Shown piece after piece: positions 4,213-5,132 of a DNA stretch of 5,132 nucleotides. Below the pieces are notes generated by a model, which saw nothing but the letters and a program-made list of their open reading frames with translations, was not told where the DNA came from and searched no databases. Source of the stretch: an archaeon (GTDB taxonomy: Archaea > Hydrothermarchaeota > Hydrothermarchaeia > JALTZZ01 > JALUTC01); NCBI GenBank assembly GCA_027051265.1, contig JALTZH010000053.1:1-5132 (forward strand). The letters run 5' to 3'. Every line of letters starts with the position of its first letter. The first letter of the stretch is position 1. A program made the translations under genes and the position numbers.

Positions 4213-5132
4213 ATGCTAAAGAAGGAAATTCTAAGGCTTTTGAAGGAGGACGAGGAATTCAGATATGCAGTAGCAGGACTTATAGGATTAGACAAAATAT
4301 TAAACGAGCTTAAAAAAATTTGGGAAGAAATTAAGGCTTTAAGAGAAAACCAGGAGAAATTATGGGAAGAGGTTAAAGCTTTAAGAGAAAATCAGAAAAG
4401 ACTCTGGGAAGAGATTAAGGCTTTAAGAGAAGGTCAGGAGAAACTTTGGGAGGAAATTAGAAAAATCTGGGAAGAGATTAAGGCTTTAAGAGAAAACCAG
4501 GAAAAACTTTGGAAAAGCATCGAAAAATTATGGGAGAAATATGACCAACTCGCTAAAGGACAAGAAAAACTCTGGGAAAAATATGACCAACTCGCTAAAG
4601 ATCAGGAAAAGCTTTGGGAGAAATACGACCAACTCGCTAAAGGACAAGAAAAACTCTGGGAAAAATATGATCAATTAGCTAAAGGACAGGAGAAGCTTTG
4701 GAAGGAGAATAGGAAGATATGGGAGGAGATTAAGGCTTTGAGAGAAGATTTTTTGGCGATGAATCGGAAGCTAGATGCCTTAGGAGCAAGGTGGGGAATA
4801 ATGAGCGAGGCAGCATTTAGGGAGACGTTGAAAGGAATTTTGGAGAAGGACTTTAAGGCAAGGGTTGAGAGATGGGTATACGATGATAAGGAAGGATATG
4901 TATTTGGATATCCAAGCATAGTGGAAATAGATTTGGTAATAAAGGATCATAAGATAATAATCCTCGAAATAAAATCCCATATAAGAGAGAGTGATATCTC
5001 AATACTATACAGAAAGGCAAAATTCTACGAAAAAATTACCGGTAAAAAGCCTGATGAAATCATAGCCTCATCTCCCTATATTGACGAGCCCGCCAAAAAA
5101 GCCTGCGAAAAGCTCGGAATCAGAATTTATAC
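4213..5132 (+). CDS. DUF3782 protein: Trp coiled coil plus PD-(D/E)XK nuclease domain, 3' end cut
   Basis: Open from ATG 4213 to the window edge: 306 codons without a stop, probably missing only the last residues. The N-terminal cap KEDEEFRYAVAGLIGLDKIL (11-30) is typical of DUF3782 and fixes the start, since nothing like a ribosome binding site precedes it (likely leaderless). Residues 33 to about 178 are a continuous coiled coil of 14-residue repeats, with Trp at 37, 51, 65, 79, 86, 100, 107, 121, 135, 149, 163 and 170, all in one heptad position. From about 190 follows the nuclease-like domain: WGIMSEAAFRETLKGIL (194-210), VERWVYDD (218-225), then VEIDLVI and IIILEIKSHI, where Asp240, Glu252 and Lys254 form the D...ExK signature of PD-(D/E)XK enzymes. 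RKAKFYEKITGKKPDEI (267-283) and KKACEKLGIRIY close the fold. Catalytic residues look intact, so a DNA-cutting role is likely but the substrate is unknown. It stands alone here; downstream context is outside the window. Confidence 0.88.
   Translation, partial: MLKKEILRLLKEDEEFRYAVAGLIGLDKILNELKKIWEEIKALRENQEKLWEEVKALRENQKRLWEEIKALREGQEKLWEEIRKIWEEIKALRENQEKLWKSIEKLWEKYDQLAKGQEKLWEKYDQLAKDQEKLWEKYDQLAKGQEKLWEKYDQLAKGQEKLWKENRKIWEEIKALREDFLAMNRKLDALGARWGIMSEAAFRETLKGILEKDFKARVERWVYDDKEGYVFGYPSIVEIDLVIKDHKIIILEIKSHIRESDISILYRKAKFYEKITGKKPDEIIASSPYIDEPAKKACEKLGIRIY
4321..4722 (+). repeat. 42-nt coding minisatellite in the DUF3782 coil
   Basis: Two repeat versions alternate in blocks. Version A, WEEIKALRENQEKL, fills the first half and returns at 4720. 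Version B, WEKYDQLAKGQEKL, fills 4531-4698. Trp codons are 42 bases apart except for three 21-base steps (4447-4468, 4510-4531, 4699-4720), so length changes always keep the heptad. The block 4531-4614 is repeated at 4615-4698, matching at 77 of 84 bases and with one mismatch in the first 56, which points to a fairly recent duplication of two units. Earlier A repeats differ more at synonymous sites and are older. Confidence 0.9.

Noticed and set aside
4321-4722. CRISPR-like array, because of regular 42-base spacing
   Set aside because: The repeats are back to back and coding, with no unique spacers, and they keep a heptad register.
4671-4980. Two minus-strand open frames within the DUF3782 gene
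   Set aside because: They are shadows of a clear coding sequence with family motifs and catalytic residues on the + strand.

Overview
The window looks like a piece of an AT-rich, probably thermophilic archaeal chromosome. The evidence is indirect: proteins rich in Lys, Glu and Ile, heavy use of AGA/AGG and ATA codons, starts without ribosome binding sites mixed with GAGGTGA-type sites, and a set of families (MNT-HEPN pair, RelE, DUF2283, DUF3782 nuclease) that is typical of archaeal accessory regions. There is no rRNA, tRNA, CRISPR array or recognisable transposase, and I cannot name the species.

Left part (1-2073), all on the + strand, is a row of small toxin-antitoxin-like modules in different states of decay. 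An intact nucleotidyltransferase/HEPN pair (40-749) overlaps by ATGA. It is followed by a 23-codon ORF that stops just after a T8 run. Next is a RelB/RelE-type pair (876-1305). Here both partners can be restored to full-length proteins only by correcting one base in an A-run, and the restored antitoxin then overlaps the toxin start. A faint, stop-riddled helix-turn-helix-like remnant follows (1369-1551). Then comes a PBECR2-like nuclease-fold protein (1614-1853) whose N-terminal KHPE segment lies in frame but upstream of any usable start. It overlaps a DUF2283 protein (1825-2073) that has a clear Shine-Dalgarno site.

Middle part (2074-4212) holds one large intact gene (2518-3732), a 404-residue predicted membrane-anchored surface protein: one N-terminal membrane segment, a Lys/Glu/Pro/Thr stalk, a carbohydrate-binding-like beta domain and a DUF4352-like beta domain. 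On each side of it, on the opposite strand, lies a decayed copy of the same unidentified gene ending in a short membrane helix (2110-2486 and 3903-4090). A short open frame without a start codon (3683-3850) follows the large gene.

Right part (4213-5132) is a DUF3782-type protein running off the window. It has a conserved N-terminal cap, a long coiled coil built from 14-residue repeats with Trp in the same heptad position every time, and a C-terminal PD-(D/E)XK nuclease-like domain. The repeat region is a 42-nt minisatellite with a recent-looking 84-nt duplication.

Taken together the window reads as an accessory island or gene graveyard: self-contained toxin/antitoxin and nuclease modules, several broken by single-base changes, next to a surface protein and a repeat-bearing nuclease. 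No multi-gene pathway joins them. The most notable signals are the periodic Trp coil, the two halves of the RelBE pair broken by opposite one-base changes, the TTT-TGA break in the PBECR2-like gene, and the paired remnants around the surface-protein gene.
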